Shown piece by piece: positions 32,668-40,640 of a stretch of DNA of 64,000 bases (positions are counted from its first letter, which is position 1; every line of letters begins with the position of its first letter). A program made the position numbers and the translations under genes. The stretch is taken from contig NZ_CP106855.1 in the NCBI RefSeq assembly GCF_002209355.2, positions 3,348,001 through 3,412,000 of the forward strand, written 5' to 3'. The stretch comes from Bdellovibrio sp. SKB1291214 (lineage in GTDB: Bacteria > Bdellovibrionota > Bdellovibrionia > Bdellovibrionales > Bdellovibrionaceae). A model generated the notes under the pieces. It saw only the letters and a program-made list of their open reading frames with translations, was not told the origin of the DNA and made no database searches.

Positions 32668-33711
32668 TTGGACTCGGGGGCCCTCTTGCGCCATAAGGGG
32701 CAGTGGACTCTTATACAGGGTCCCTTTAGCCCTGTAAAAACTGCCAATAGTGCAGAGATTTCAGTGTTTTGCCCCGATTTCTATGATCAAGAATCGCAGG
32801 CGATGTGGTGGGGAACCTGCCAAAACACTTTGAGCACCCAAGAACTAGAGCAGCTACTTGAAAACTATCTGACGGCAAACCCGCGTCCCGACGGCCCCCT
32901 AAGTAAGGCCCAGTGGTCGGAGCCGGCCGAGGCCGACTTTCAAAAAGATCTTGAGGTTATACAAAGCAAGATCGCTCAGCACGAAATTCAAAAAGCCGTT
33001 CCCGTAGTCTTTGCGCGCTCCAAGCAAACGGTCACGTCGGCTGAACGCGCGCAGATGATTTTTAATTTATTGAATGCGCCAGACACACTGTATGTTTTTG
33101 GTTTTTGGCAAAATGGACAAGGTATTTTGGGAGCGACTCCCGAAACTCTTTTCGATTATGCCGATGGGGTTTTGAAAACCATGGCTCTAGCAGGAACATG
33201 CCCAAAAAGCGACACGACGGAACGTCAGTCGTTGCTGCTTGATGAAAAAGAAATGCAAGAGCATCATTTGGTAGTCGAAGATATCACGCAAAGACTGAGC
33301 CGTTGGGGAGATGTGCAAAAGCAAGGTCCCATGATTTGGGAACTGCCAACGCTGTATCACTTGAAAACGGATTTCCAAGTTCGCTGCCAAGAAATTCCTT
33401 CCTTCCGAGATTTGGTGATGGAGTTTCATCCTACACCAGCGTTGGGAGTGGCCCCTCGTTCTGCCGGGTACAAGTGGATGAGTGCTTTGCCGGGCCAAGA
33501 GGGACGACGTGGCTATGGAGCTCCGTTTGCATTCTTTGGTGCGAAAGAAGCTTTGTGTCTGGTAGCGATTCGGAATTTGCAGTGGAATCAGAACGAATCT
33601 ATGATTGGTTCTGGATGCGGCGTCGTCGCAGCCAGCGAATTTTCCAGAGAGTGGCGGGAACTCTTTCAAAAGCGCCTTTCAGTAAGAAAGATTTTGGGGC
33701 TTAGCGTATGA
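32668..33711 (+). CDS. menF: Isochorismate synthase
   Basis: Turns chorismate into isochorismate, entry to menaquinone synthesis. The chorismate-binding domain has FGFWQNGQGILGATPETLF, ALAGTCP, EHHLVVEDI, FHPTPALGVAP, RRGYGAPFAFFG and GSGCGVVAASE, as in menaquinone-type MenF. The start is uncertain: the frame is open back to 32542, inside the divergent aroF. TTG 32668, TTG 32686 (GGGGG ahead) and GTG 32623 are candidates. None has a normal binding site, so translation may be weak. The stop overlaps the menD start (ATGA). Confidence 0.87.
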   Translation: MDSGALLRHKGQWTLIQGPFSPVKTANSAEISVFCPDFYDQESQAMWWGTCQNTLSTQELEQLLENYLTANPRPDGPLSKAQWSEPAEADFQKDLEVIQSKIAQHEIQKAVPVVFARSKQTVTSAERAQMIFNLLNAPDTLYVFGFWQNGQGILGATPETLFDYADGVLKTMALAGTCPKSDTTERQSLLLDEKEMQEHHLVVEDITQRLSRWGDVQKQGPMIWELPTLYHLKTDFQVRCQEIPSFRDLVMEFHPTPALGVAPRSAGYKWMSALPGQEGRRGYGAPFAFFGAKEALCLVAIRNLQWNQNESMIGSGCGVVAASEFSREWRELFQKRLSVRKILGLSV

Positions 33712-35279
33712 CAAACATGGAATTGGCAGCAAAAGTTATCCAGGAGTTGGTGGACACAGGTGTTCGTGAATTCATCCTCTGCGCTGGAGCTCGTAACAGC
33801 CCTCTGGTCCACATTCTGGACGAAAATAAAAATCTAAAAGTATATTCATTCTTTGAGGAACGTTCGGCTGCGTTTTTTGCTTTGGGCAGAATCGCGGGTT
33901 ACCGTCGCCCTGTTGCGATTTTCACAACATCAGGAACTGCTGTGGCAGAGCTTTTGCCAGCAGCTGTTGAGGGCACATACTCATCACTCCCATTAATCAT
34001 GATCACTGCGGATCGTCCTAAACGTTACCGTGGATCAGGTGCTCCACAAACCATCGAACAGGTGGGTATCTTTTCTTACTACAATGAAGTGGCGCTGGAT
34101 ATCGATGCGGAAAATTCACATCTATCTTTCAAAAGTTTGTCTTGGAAAAAACCGATTCACGTCAACGTGTGCTTTGAAGAGCCCTTGATTGATGGACCTG
34201 TTCCACAAATCAGAGTGCCTGCATCTTCGGAAAGAACAAAGCTTCCAGGTCAGTTACCGATGGGTATGTTGAAACAACTGGAGGATTTCTTAAACACCCA
34301 CAAGCCCTTAGTGCTTGTGGGAATCTTACCGGAAAAAGCCTACGGCACTGTTTTGGATTTCTTAAAACAATACAAAGCCCCGGTTTATGCTGAAGGAATC
34401 TCCAGTTTGCGTGGCCATCCAGATTTAAGAGATCTGCAAATTCGCTCGGGCGAACAAATGATTCACAAACTGTTGAAATCCGGTGCATGTGATTCGATCC
34501 TTCGTATCGGTGGTATTCCGACGGTCCGTTTGTGGCGGGATCTGGAAGACAAGTATCGCGAGCTTCCTGTTTTTTCTGTGGGCTTTAACCACTACACAGG
34601 ATTAAGTCGCGAAGTGAGCCATTGCTCGTCGTTGGATTTGTTAAGCCAAGTTGAGTTTTCATCTGTACACCGAGAAAATTATCAAATCTCGATGGAAGAT
34701 GAGTCACGCACTCAGCAGATGAAGGCGTTATTAGAGAAATATCCTCTGTCAGAGCAAGGAATGATTCACGCCGCTTCTAAACATATGAAGGGTCATTCTG
34801 TTTATCTGGGGAACTCTTTGCCCATTCGTGAATGGGATGCTTGCGCTGATTTAGACAGTCCGCCAATCCGTGTTGCTGCCAATCGTGGAGCAAATGGTAT
34901 TGACGGACAGGTCTCTACATTCCTCGGATGGGCTCACACAGACACTCCGAACTGGTGTATAGTCGGGGATCTCACAGCGATGTACGACTTAGCTGCACTT
35001 TGGGCGACTCCACAATTAGAAGCGCAGAAATTACGTATAGTTGTGATCAATAATGGAGGCGGTCAGATCTTCTCACGGATGTTCAAGAAAGAGATTTTCG
35101 TAAATAAACACGCTATTTCTTTCGAATCGTGGGCAAAAATGTGGAATTGGTCCTATCAGCAATGGCATAATGTCCCTACGAGTTTGGAACTGGATAATCT
35201 CCAAGTGATAGAGATGATCCCTGATTGGAATCAAACCCAGCAGTTTTGGAAGGATTTAGAAGGATTGTGGAAAGAGTAA
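33708..35279 (+). CDS. menD: SEPHCHC synthase
   Basis: Thiamine-diphosphate enzyme joining isochorismate and 2-oxoglutarate in menaquinone synthesis. 523 residues. The N-terminal part has ELVDTGVREFILCAGARNSPLV and FFEERSAAFFALGRI with the catalytic Glu, then FTTSGTAVAELLPAAVEG and ITADRPKRYRG. The C-terminal part has NRGANGIDGQVSTFLG and VGDLTAMYDL, then NNGGGQIF, the ThDP/metal motif. Overlaps menF and menH, so the three are co-translated. Confidence 0.94.
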   Translation: MTNMELAAKVIQELVDTGVREFILCAGARNSPLVHILDENKNLKVYSFFEERSAAFFALGRIAGYRRPVAIFTTSGTAVAELLPAAVEGTYSSLPLIMITADRPKRYRGSGAPQTIEQVGIFSYYNEVALDIDAENSHLSFKSLSWKKPIHVNVCFEEPLIDGPVPQIRVPASSERTKLPGQLPMGMLKQLEDFLNTHKPLVLVGILPEKAYGTVLDFLKQYKAPVYAEGISSLRGHPDLRDLQIRSGEQMIHKLLKSGACDSILRIGGIPTVRLWRDLEDKYRELPVFSVGFNHYTGLSREVSHCSSLDLLSQVEFSSVHRENYQISMEDESRTQQMKALLEKYPLSEQGMIHAASKHMKGHSVYLGNSLPIREWDACADLDSPPIRVAANRGANGIDGQVSTFLGWAHTDTPNWCIVGDLTAMYDLAALWATPQLEAQKLRIVVINNGGGQIFSRMFKKEIFVNKHAISFESWAKMWNWSYQQWHNVPTSLELDNLQVIEMIPDWNQTQQFWKDLEGLWKE

Positions 35280-36028
35280 ATCTGTTTCTTCTTCATGGAT
35301 TTTTAGGAAGACCGTCAGATTGGGAAGCTGTGAAAGCTTCTTTACCTCCTGTTACAAACCTGCGCATTTATACTCCAGACTACTTCAAAGACGAAGAGCT
35401 TAGTTCAGTTCACGGTTTCGATCAGTGGGCTGAAAATTTCAACGATTGGGTTCATGACGAAACGAAGGGGACAGGTCGTAATATCCTGGTGGGCTATTCT
35501 CTGGGTGGTCGCTTGGCATTGCAGGCGTTGGCTCAGAATCCCACTCAGTGGTTTAAGGCCTTGTTGATTTCAACCAATCCTGGCTTCGACGATAATTTCA
35601 AAAATTTTGATCCCAGTTCTGAACAACGTCGTCAACGTTGGTTGAGTGATTCTTATTGGGCTGAAGAGTTTTTAAAGGCGCCATGGGATATGGTGATGAG
35701 AAACTGGAACGCGCAACCTGTTTTTGGTGGTGGCAGCGAACCAGTACGTCTTGAGAAAGACTATAATCGCGAAAACTTAAGCTTGGCGCTGACTCGTTGG
35801 TCTTTGGCAGAACAGCAGAATATGCGCAACATTATTTCCGCACTTAAGCAAAAAGTTATATGGATGGTGGGCGAAAAAGACGAGAAATTCGTTTCTATGT
35901 CTCAAACACTTTCAAATGAAATCGGGATTGATTTTGATGTTGCACCCGATGCTTCTCACCGAGTGCTTTTCGATCGTCCGCGCGAAGTTGCCGAGAAAAT
36001 CAAAGATATCTTGCAGTTACTTTCTTGA
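35267..36028 (+). CDS. menH: MenH-like alpha/beta-hydrolase (SHCHC synthase)
   Basis: Predicted to remove pyruvate from SEPHCHC. About 253 residues from GTG 35267, just inside the end of menD with AAGGA close ahead. The true start may be a few codons off. NLFLLHGFLGRPSDW gives the oxyanion loop, VGYSLGGRLALQ the nucleophile serine, GEKDEKF the Asp and DASHRVLF the His. Position directly after menD makes MenH likely among the many hydrolases. Its end overlaps the convergent protease gene by 12 bases. Confidence 0.85.
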   Translation: MERVNLFLLHGFLGRPSDWEAVKASLPPVTNLRIYTPDYFKDEELSSVHGFDQWAENFNDWVHDETKGTGRNILVGYSLGGRLALQALAQNPTQWFKALLISTNPGFDDNFKNFDPSSEQRRQRWLSDSYWAEEFLKAPWDMVMRNWNAQPVFGGGSEPVRLEKDYNRENLSLALTRWSLAEQQNMRNIISALKQKVIWMVGEKDEKFVSMSQTLSNEIGIDFDVAPDASHRVLFDRPREVAEKIKDILQLLS

Positions 36029-36820
36029 GTGTTTTTTAATCCATGGCGAATAAAATTTAACATCCATAAAGATCGAATGTTCTTTGCATAGATCATAAAT
36101 GGACTCTTTTGGTTTGTACCAAAGCACTGCGGATGTAACACCCGCTAAGTAATACAACCCCTTGCTTTTGATGAATGCAGGGCCACCTGAATCTCCATAA
36201 CAAATTCCACGGCCATCTTTCTGACTGACCTCGAAGGTTTTTTTGTTGGAGCTAACGGATTGGATTTTTAAATTCACCTTGCGAAGGCGGCCGTATCCAT
36301 TTTCATTCGCAGAAAGATTGCGAATACCTTTCACGCGCCCATATCCCACTGTCACGATATTAGCATCTGCCTTGGCAAATACGGATGCATTGGCAAGCGG
36401 AACGGGTTCAAAACCCTCCGGTAATCCGCCGCTGAAAAATAAAATGGCAATGTCGTTGCGTTCATAGGTGGAATCAAATTTAAAACCGGAATGAGCAACA
36501 GAACCCGAGCTGTAGCGCACTTGCATATTGCCTTCGATATAGTCCAAGCCAAAACCGATGGACAGTGTCTCTGAAGAATTCTTAATACAATGAGCAGCCG
36601 TCAATATCATATTATCGCTGATGATCGTACCAGTGCAGTAGGAGTAATCACGGTCGCTGTAAATAAATGCCAAGTGTTTGGAAATGGAATCCATGCGAGT
36701 GACCTTCGTCCCACCGACGATTTCTTCAGTCACGTCATCCACGTCTGAATCAGACGCGTGATTTACAGGTTGGCATGCTGATAAAAGGACAAGTGCCAGG
36801 GCATAGATGTACTTGTTCAT
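36017..36820 (-). CDS. Trypsin-like serine protease (S1), lipoprotein
   Basis: 267 residues. Lipoprotein signal with LLSAC, cysteine at 16, then an activation site I34-V-G-G, so cleavage there would switch the enzyme on. Catalytic triad: H77 in TAAHC, D123 in NDIAIL, S211 in GDSGGP. The S1 pocket residues and disulphides resemble trypsin or chymotrypsin. It follows a second S1 protease gene by two bases. A predator would use such enzymes on prey proteins, but the location (outer membrane, periplasm or prey) is inferred. Confidence 0.88.
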   Translation of the reverse strand: MNKYIYALALVLLSACQPVNHASDSDVDDVTEEIVGGTKVTRMDSISKHLAFIYSDRDYSYCTGTIISDNMILTAAHCIKNSSETLSIGFGLDYIEGNMQVRYSSGSVAHSGFKFDSTYERNDIAILFFSGGLPEGFEPVPLANASVFAKADANIVTVGYGRVKGIRNLSANENGYGRLRKVNLKIQSVSSNKKTFEVSQKDGRGICYGDSGGPAFIKSKGLYYLAGVTSAVLWYKPKESIYDLCKEHSIFMDVKFYSPWIKKHSRK

Positions 36821-36822
36821 AG

Positions 36823-37764
36823 TTATTTCTTTGATGTTTCGTCTCTAAGTTGTGCTGCTGCCATATTTAACCATTCACGAAAGAATGGCACACTGGCGTA
36901 GACCGAGCTTGTTGTGCAGTCTGTGATTTTGCTGTTCGCAGAACGGTTGGCTACGGCGAACAAGTAAAGTTTGTTGTTTTTAACAATGAATGCGGGGCCG
37001 CCGGAATCACCATGACAAGTATTTCCGGACAGGGGAGCTAATTCGATTTCAGAGCTGGAATAACGTACGTTTTTTATCTTAGAAGTCGCCTGTCTTAAAA
37101 CACCCGCGCCTTCCATTTTGACTTCTTTGCAGTTGATCAGACGGATAGAATCTTCACAAACGATCTGACCCATTTGAATGGCACCGATAAGATCTGGATA
37201 AGTGTTTACATCGATTTCCTGAGTGGAAACTTTGTTAACTCCAAATCCAGCAATCAAGATTTCAGCCCCATTGCTAAGATCATCTTCACTGGCAAGGGCC
37301 GTGATAGGAGTATAACCTTTCGGAGTGGTATCTGCATACTGAAGAAGGGCGATGTCGCCCGTATCAGTTTCTAAATGCGTAGGGGCATTCCACCAAGCAG
37401 GGACGGCAGAGCGGATCACTGGGCGCAATGCTGTGGTTGCTTGACCTTCAGTGTTTATAACATTGTCAAAGATGATAGAGATCGAAAGTGCTTTCGGTCT
37501 GTCAGCCACGCAGTGTGCAGCCGTTAGCACCAGATTATTTTTTAATAAAGTTCCACTGCAGATTTCGTTGTCACCAGTTGTGTTGTCGTGAATCAAAACG
37601 CCAACAACACTTTTAGACGTGATGTCGCGATTCGTGACTTCTTTACCGCCGATGATGGCCGAATTAGATTTGTTTTTTGAGACGAGAGGAACAAGGCCTT
37701 GAGTACAGGCGGTAAGGATGAAGCTTAGTGCTAGGAACCAGAAAGAGCGGTTAAACGTCCCCAA
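36823..37764 (-). CDS. Trypsin-like serine protease (S1), lipoprotein, tandem copy
   Basis: About 313 residues from TTG 37764, which has GGGGGAAAA ahead and gives a clean lipoprotein signal ending ILTAC. The frame is open back to 37971 but that stretch includes a palindromic repeat and is not expected to be coding. Activation site I-I-G-G, triad His in TAAHC, Asp in DIALLQY, Ser in GDSGGP, several cysteines. Similar to the neighbouring protease, probably by an old tandem duplication. The two genes are separated by two bases. Confidence 0.83.
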   Translation of the reverse strand: MGTFNRSFWFLALSFILTACTQGLVPLVSKNKSNSAIIGGKEVTNRDITSKSVVGVLIHDNTTGDNEICSGTLLKNNLVLTAAHCVADRPKALSISIIFDNVINTEGQATTALRPVIRSAVPAWWNAPTHLETDTGDIALLQYADTTPKGYTPITALASEDDLSNGAEILIAGFGVNKVSTQEIDVNTYPDLIGAIQMGQIVCEDSIRLINCKEVKMEGAGVLRQATSKIKNVRYSSSEIELAPLSGNTCHGDSGGPAFIVKNNKLYLFAVANRSANSKITDCTTSSVYASVPFFREWLNMAAAQLRDETSKK

Positions 37765-37874
37765 TTTTTCCCCCAGGAAAAGGCACCATCCAACAAATGA
37801 TGCGTTGAGCCATATAACCTGAAGTTTCCGGAATTTGAAAGAGCAATTACGGACCGAGAAACAATTTCCCGTCA

Positions 37875-37978
37875 CCGGGGATTGTAAAATCTGCCACCTC
37901 TGCGTTGCTTCGTCGTCGCCGTACTGGTAGTACGGCTTCCTCCTTGCGCCTTGATCTGGCCGATTTTCCAAACCCCGG
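37875..37978. repeat. Palindromic dispersed repeat, copy 1
   Basis: About 104 bp. Nested arms: CCGGGG (37875-37880) with CCCCGG (37973-37978), AAAATC with GATTTT, and a central hairpin GCCGTACT-GGT-AGTACGGC (37918-37936). The flanks contain TGCGTTGCTTCGTCGTCG and CTTGCGCCTTGATCTGG. The element resembles copy 2 at 42655-42760 in size, arm layout and several words. Confidence 0.75.
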
Positions 37979-38005
37979 ACGTTAAAAGTTGGGGCTCAAA
38001 TCGGT

Positions 38006-38968
38006 TTAAAACGATTTACAGGCATCTGTGGCCTCAATCAGGGCTGAACGAGTGCCTGGCTCTGCCGCCGCGTGGCCGGAATCCGGAATGATCTTAAACT
38101 TAGCTTCTGGCCAAGCTTTATGAAGTTCCCAGGCCGAAGTCGCCGGGCAAACCACATCGTAACGACCTTGAACGATCCATGCGGGGATATGTTTGATCTT
38201 GTTCACGTTCTCCAAAATCCAGTTGTTGGAATCGAAGAAAGCGTTGTTGGTGAAGTAGTGGCACTCAATGCGTGCAAAGCTCAGTGCAGAATCTGGATCA
38301 TCGAATTCTTCGATTGCGTTCGCATCGATATACAAGCGCGAAGTGGCCGCTTCCCATTTGCTCCAAGCTTTGGCTGCTTCCAAACGGATGTTGCGATCTT
38401 CGTGAGTCAGGCGTTTGTAGTACGCCGTCACCATATCGTGACGTTCATTCTGAGGAATCACTTTCAAGTATTCGTCCCATACGTCCGGGAAGATTTGTGA
38501 AGCGCCTTCTTGATAGAACCATTTGATTTCAGAAGGACGGCACAAGAAAATTCCACGAAGGACGAGTGCTTTCACGCGCTCCGGATGTTTGATAGCATAA
38601 GTCAGTGCCAGAGTTGAACCCCAGCTGCCCCCGAACACAACCCATTTGTCGATTTTCAAATGCTCGCGGATTTTTTCTGTATCAGCGACAAGATCCCACG
38701 TTGTGTTTTCGCGAAGTTCTGCGCACGGAGTGGATTGGCCCGAACCACGTTGATCGAACAAAATGATTCTGTAAGTTTTTGGATCAAAAAAGCGGCGATG
38801 ATCAGGAGCGATGCCACCACCTGGCCCACCATGAAGAAAGACGATCGGCTTACCTGCAGGATTACCGACTTCTTCGTAATAAAGATTGTGAATTTCAGAA
38901 ACTTTTAAGAAGCCTTTATTGTAGGGCTCAATCGAAGGATAAAATTCGCGAAGAGTTTGTTTTTCCAT
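38006..38968 (-). CDS. pip: Proline iminopeptidase
   Basis: Releases N-terminal proline from peptides. 321 residues from ATG 38968, with AAGGAAG ahead; the longer frame to 39076 would run into the upstream gene. Family S33: FLHGGPGGG oxyanion loop, FDQRGSGQSTP, GGSWGSTLAL with the nucleophile serine, the W-Y-Q-E-G-A-S region, QGRYDVVCP with Asp and DSGHAA with His. Cytoplasmic, last of an adenosine deaminase operon. Suitable for breaking down prey-derived peptides. Confidence 0.93.
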   Translation of the reverse strand: MEKQTLREFYPSIEPYNKGFLKVSEIHNLYYEEVGNPAGKPIVFLHGGPGGGIAPDHRRFFDPKTYRIILFDQRGSGQSTPCAELRENTTWDLVADTEKIREHLKIDKWVVFGGSWGSTLALTYAIKHPERVKALVLRGIFLCRPSEIKWFYQEGASQIFPDVWDEYLKVIPQNERHDMVTAYYKRLTHEDRNIRLEAAKAWSKWEAATSRLYIDANAIEEFDDPDSALSFARIECHYFTNNAFFDSNNWILENVNKIKHIPAWIVQGRYDVVCPATSAWELHKAWPEAKFKIIPDSGHAAAEPGTRSALIEATDACKSF

Positions 38969-38990
38969 AATTACTTCCTTACTGATAGGG

Positions 38991-39581
38991 CTAGACTGTA
39001 CGCCAACCGACTTTGCGAGTCCACGCCACAAATTCTTCGTGACGCTTTTTGGGATCGACGGGGTGAAATTCTTCAAGGGGACTTAAAACTAAACTTTCCA
39101 GGGGAGTCAGATCCATTTCTTTTCTGCGCGCATTCAAGTTCTTTTCATCTTCGACATCTGTTACCCGCAAAATGCCGTTTTCGTCCCAATCAGAATTGGT
39201 GCCGTAAACCTGCTTGCGGCCTTCGTAAAAGCGAATGCGATCCATCAACATTGCAACATAAGGCTTGGGTACTTTATTCTCCTTTGCCAACGCCACTGTC
39301 ATAGTTTCCATCTCACGCATAAATTCAGGCCAGCTGATCGCATGCAAAATCAAGCGCATGGCTGCACCGGCTGCGTCTTCACCCACTTTGTCGATCGTGG
39401 GAAAACCATTTTGCTCGATCAGATCTTTTAAAATTTGCGCGTGCTTAAGATGAGTCTTTTCCATTGTCGGAGAGTAGCCTTGAAACAGCTCTCCCGTTTG
39501 TACAAGAACTTCACGCACGGCCTGATCTTCGCGCATCATGTGCAGAATTTCTTCGCCGAAGGCTTTCCAGTCCGTCGCCAT
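38991..39581 (-). CDS. DUF6624-like protein
   Basis: 196 residues, no signal. The pattern (helical N-terminus, then KVGEDAAGAAMRLILHAI, VPKPYVAMLMDRIRFYEGRKQVYGTN) resembles DUF6624 proteins, which share VG...A..L.QH...D and a C-terminal Q.YGTQ stretch. The molecular function of that family is not known to me. Its start overlaps the adenosine deaminase stop (TAATG), and pip follows after 22 bases, so it likely acts in the same salvage operon. Confidence 0.55.
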   Translation of the reverse strand: MATDWKAFGEEILHMMREDQAVREVLVQTGELFQGYSPTMEKTHLKHAQILKDLIEQNGFPTIDKVGEDAAGAAMRLILHAISWPEFMREMETMTVALAKENKVPKPYVAMLMDRIRFYEGRKQVYGTNSDWDENGILRVTDVEDEKNLNARRKEMDLTPLESLVLSPLEEFHPVDPKKRHEEFVAWTRKVGWRTV

Positions 39582-40603
39582 TAGAAGAAATCCTTTTTGA
39601 ATTTGTTCTTTTCAGCATCAGGAATGAAACTCACGTCAAAGGCGATTTGATTGCAGCGTTTGAAGTCTTCAGCAGTAAAGGCATGGACACGGTGAAGAAC
39701 CTCATAATCATCACTTAAGTTGGTCGCAAAAATTCCCGGATCATCTGAGTTTACAGTGACTAGAATGCCGGCGTTTAGCAGCTGGCGAATCGGATGATCT
39801 TCGTAAGTTTTGAAGGACTGAGTCAGATAATTGCTGATCGGGCAGACTTCCAGAGGAATGCGACGATCCCGGATAAAGTTCAAAACTTCTGGATTGCGCA
39901 CGATTTGAATTCCGTGACCAATACGTTCTGCTCCTAGAATTTCGACGGAGTCCTTAACCCAGCTTGCGGCAAGGTCATTCGGTGTTTCACCTGAATGTAC
40001 GGTTATGTGAAGTCCTGCTTTTTTTGCCTTTTGAAAAAGTGGAGCAAATACTTTTGGATCAAACCCCTCTTCGTTGTCAGCCAAGTCCAGAGCGACAAAG
40101 CTGTCTTTGTGGTTGATGGCGAAATCCACAACTTTTTCCGCAATCTCTAAGGGCTTTACTCGTTGCACGATACAGATCATTCCTACCGCGATCGCGAAAT
40201 TCTTTTGCGCCATCTTTACGCCCTTAACCAGGGCCTCATGGATTTTATCGAAATTCAAATTGCTGTGGCCTTCTGCAATAAAAGTAGGCGCGTAACGCAG
40301 CTCAAGGAGGCGAATACCATCATTGAAGGCATCCTCGCAGGCTTCATAAGCAATACGTGTGAGGATTTCTTCGCTTGCGAGTACTTTTTGAGCATTTAGG
40401 AACTTGTTGAGGACACTCCCGAGATCATTCATGGGTTCAGTAATCAGGAATTGATCTTTTTGCCCCTGTGAAGTCGATGCCAAGGGAATCCCCACCTGGG
40501 GCGCGAGTTCAACCAGTGTGCTCCAACGCACTGAGCAGTCTAGATGGCGGTGAAGCTCTACTTTTAAAAGATCGCGAATGTTATTGGCGTACAGCTTTTG
40601 CAT
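39581..40603 (-). CDS. add: Adenosine deaminase
   Basis: Deaminates adenosine to inosine (or a related amidohydrolase of the same family). 340 residues with the zinc site ELHRHLDCS near the start, VHSGE with the catalytic Glu, ERIGHGIQ, VCPISN and NSDDPGIF with the catalytic Asp. First gene of an operon with a DUF6624-like protein and proline iminopeptidase. Purine salvage from prey nucleotides is the natural context. Confidence 0.92.
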   Translation of the reverse strand: MQKLYANNIRDLLKVELHRHLDCSVRWSTLVELAPQVGIPLASTSQGQKDQFLITEPMNDLGSVLNKFLNAQKVLASEEILTRIAYEACEDAFNDGIRLLELRYAPTFIAEGHSNLNFDKIHEALVKGVKMAQKNFAIAVGMICIVQRVKPLEIAEKVVDFAINHKDSFVALDLADNEEGFDPKVFAPLFQKAKKAGLHITVHSGETPNDLAASWVKDSVEILGAERIGHGIQIVRNPEVLNFIRDRRIPLEVCPISNYLTQSFKTYEDHPIRQLLNAGILVTVNSDDPGIFATNLSDDYEVLHRVHAFTAEDFKRCNQIAFDVSFIPDAEKNKFKKDFF

Positions 40604-40640
40604 TTGAAGTTCCTCTGCTTGGGAAGTAGAACATTATTCT

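Noticed and set aside
37765-37971. N-terminal extension of the second trypsin-like protein
   Set aside because: The added residues come from the palindromic repeat and would place a long sequence before the lipoprotein signal.
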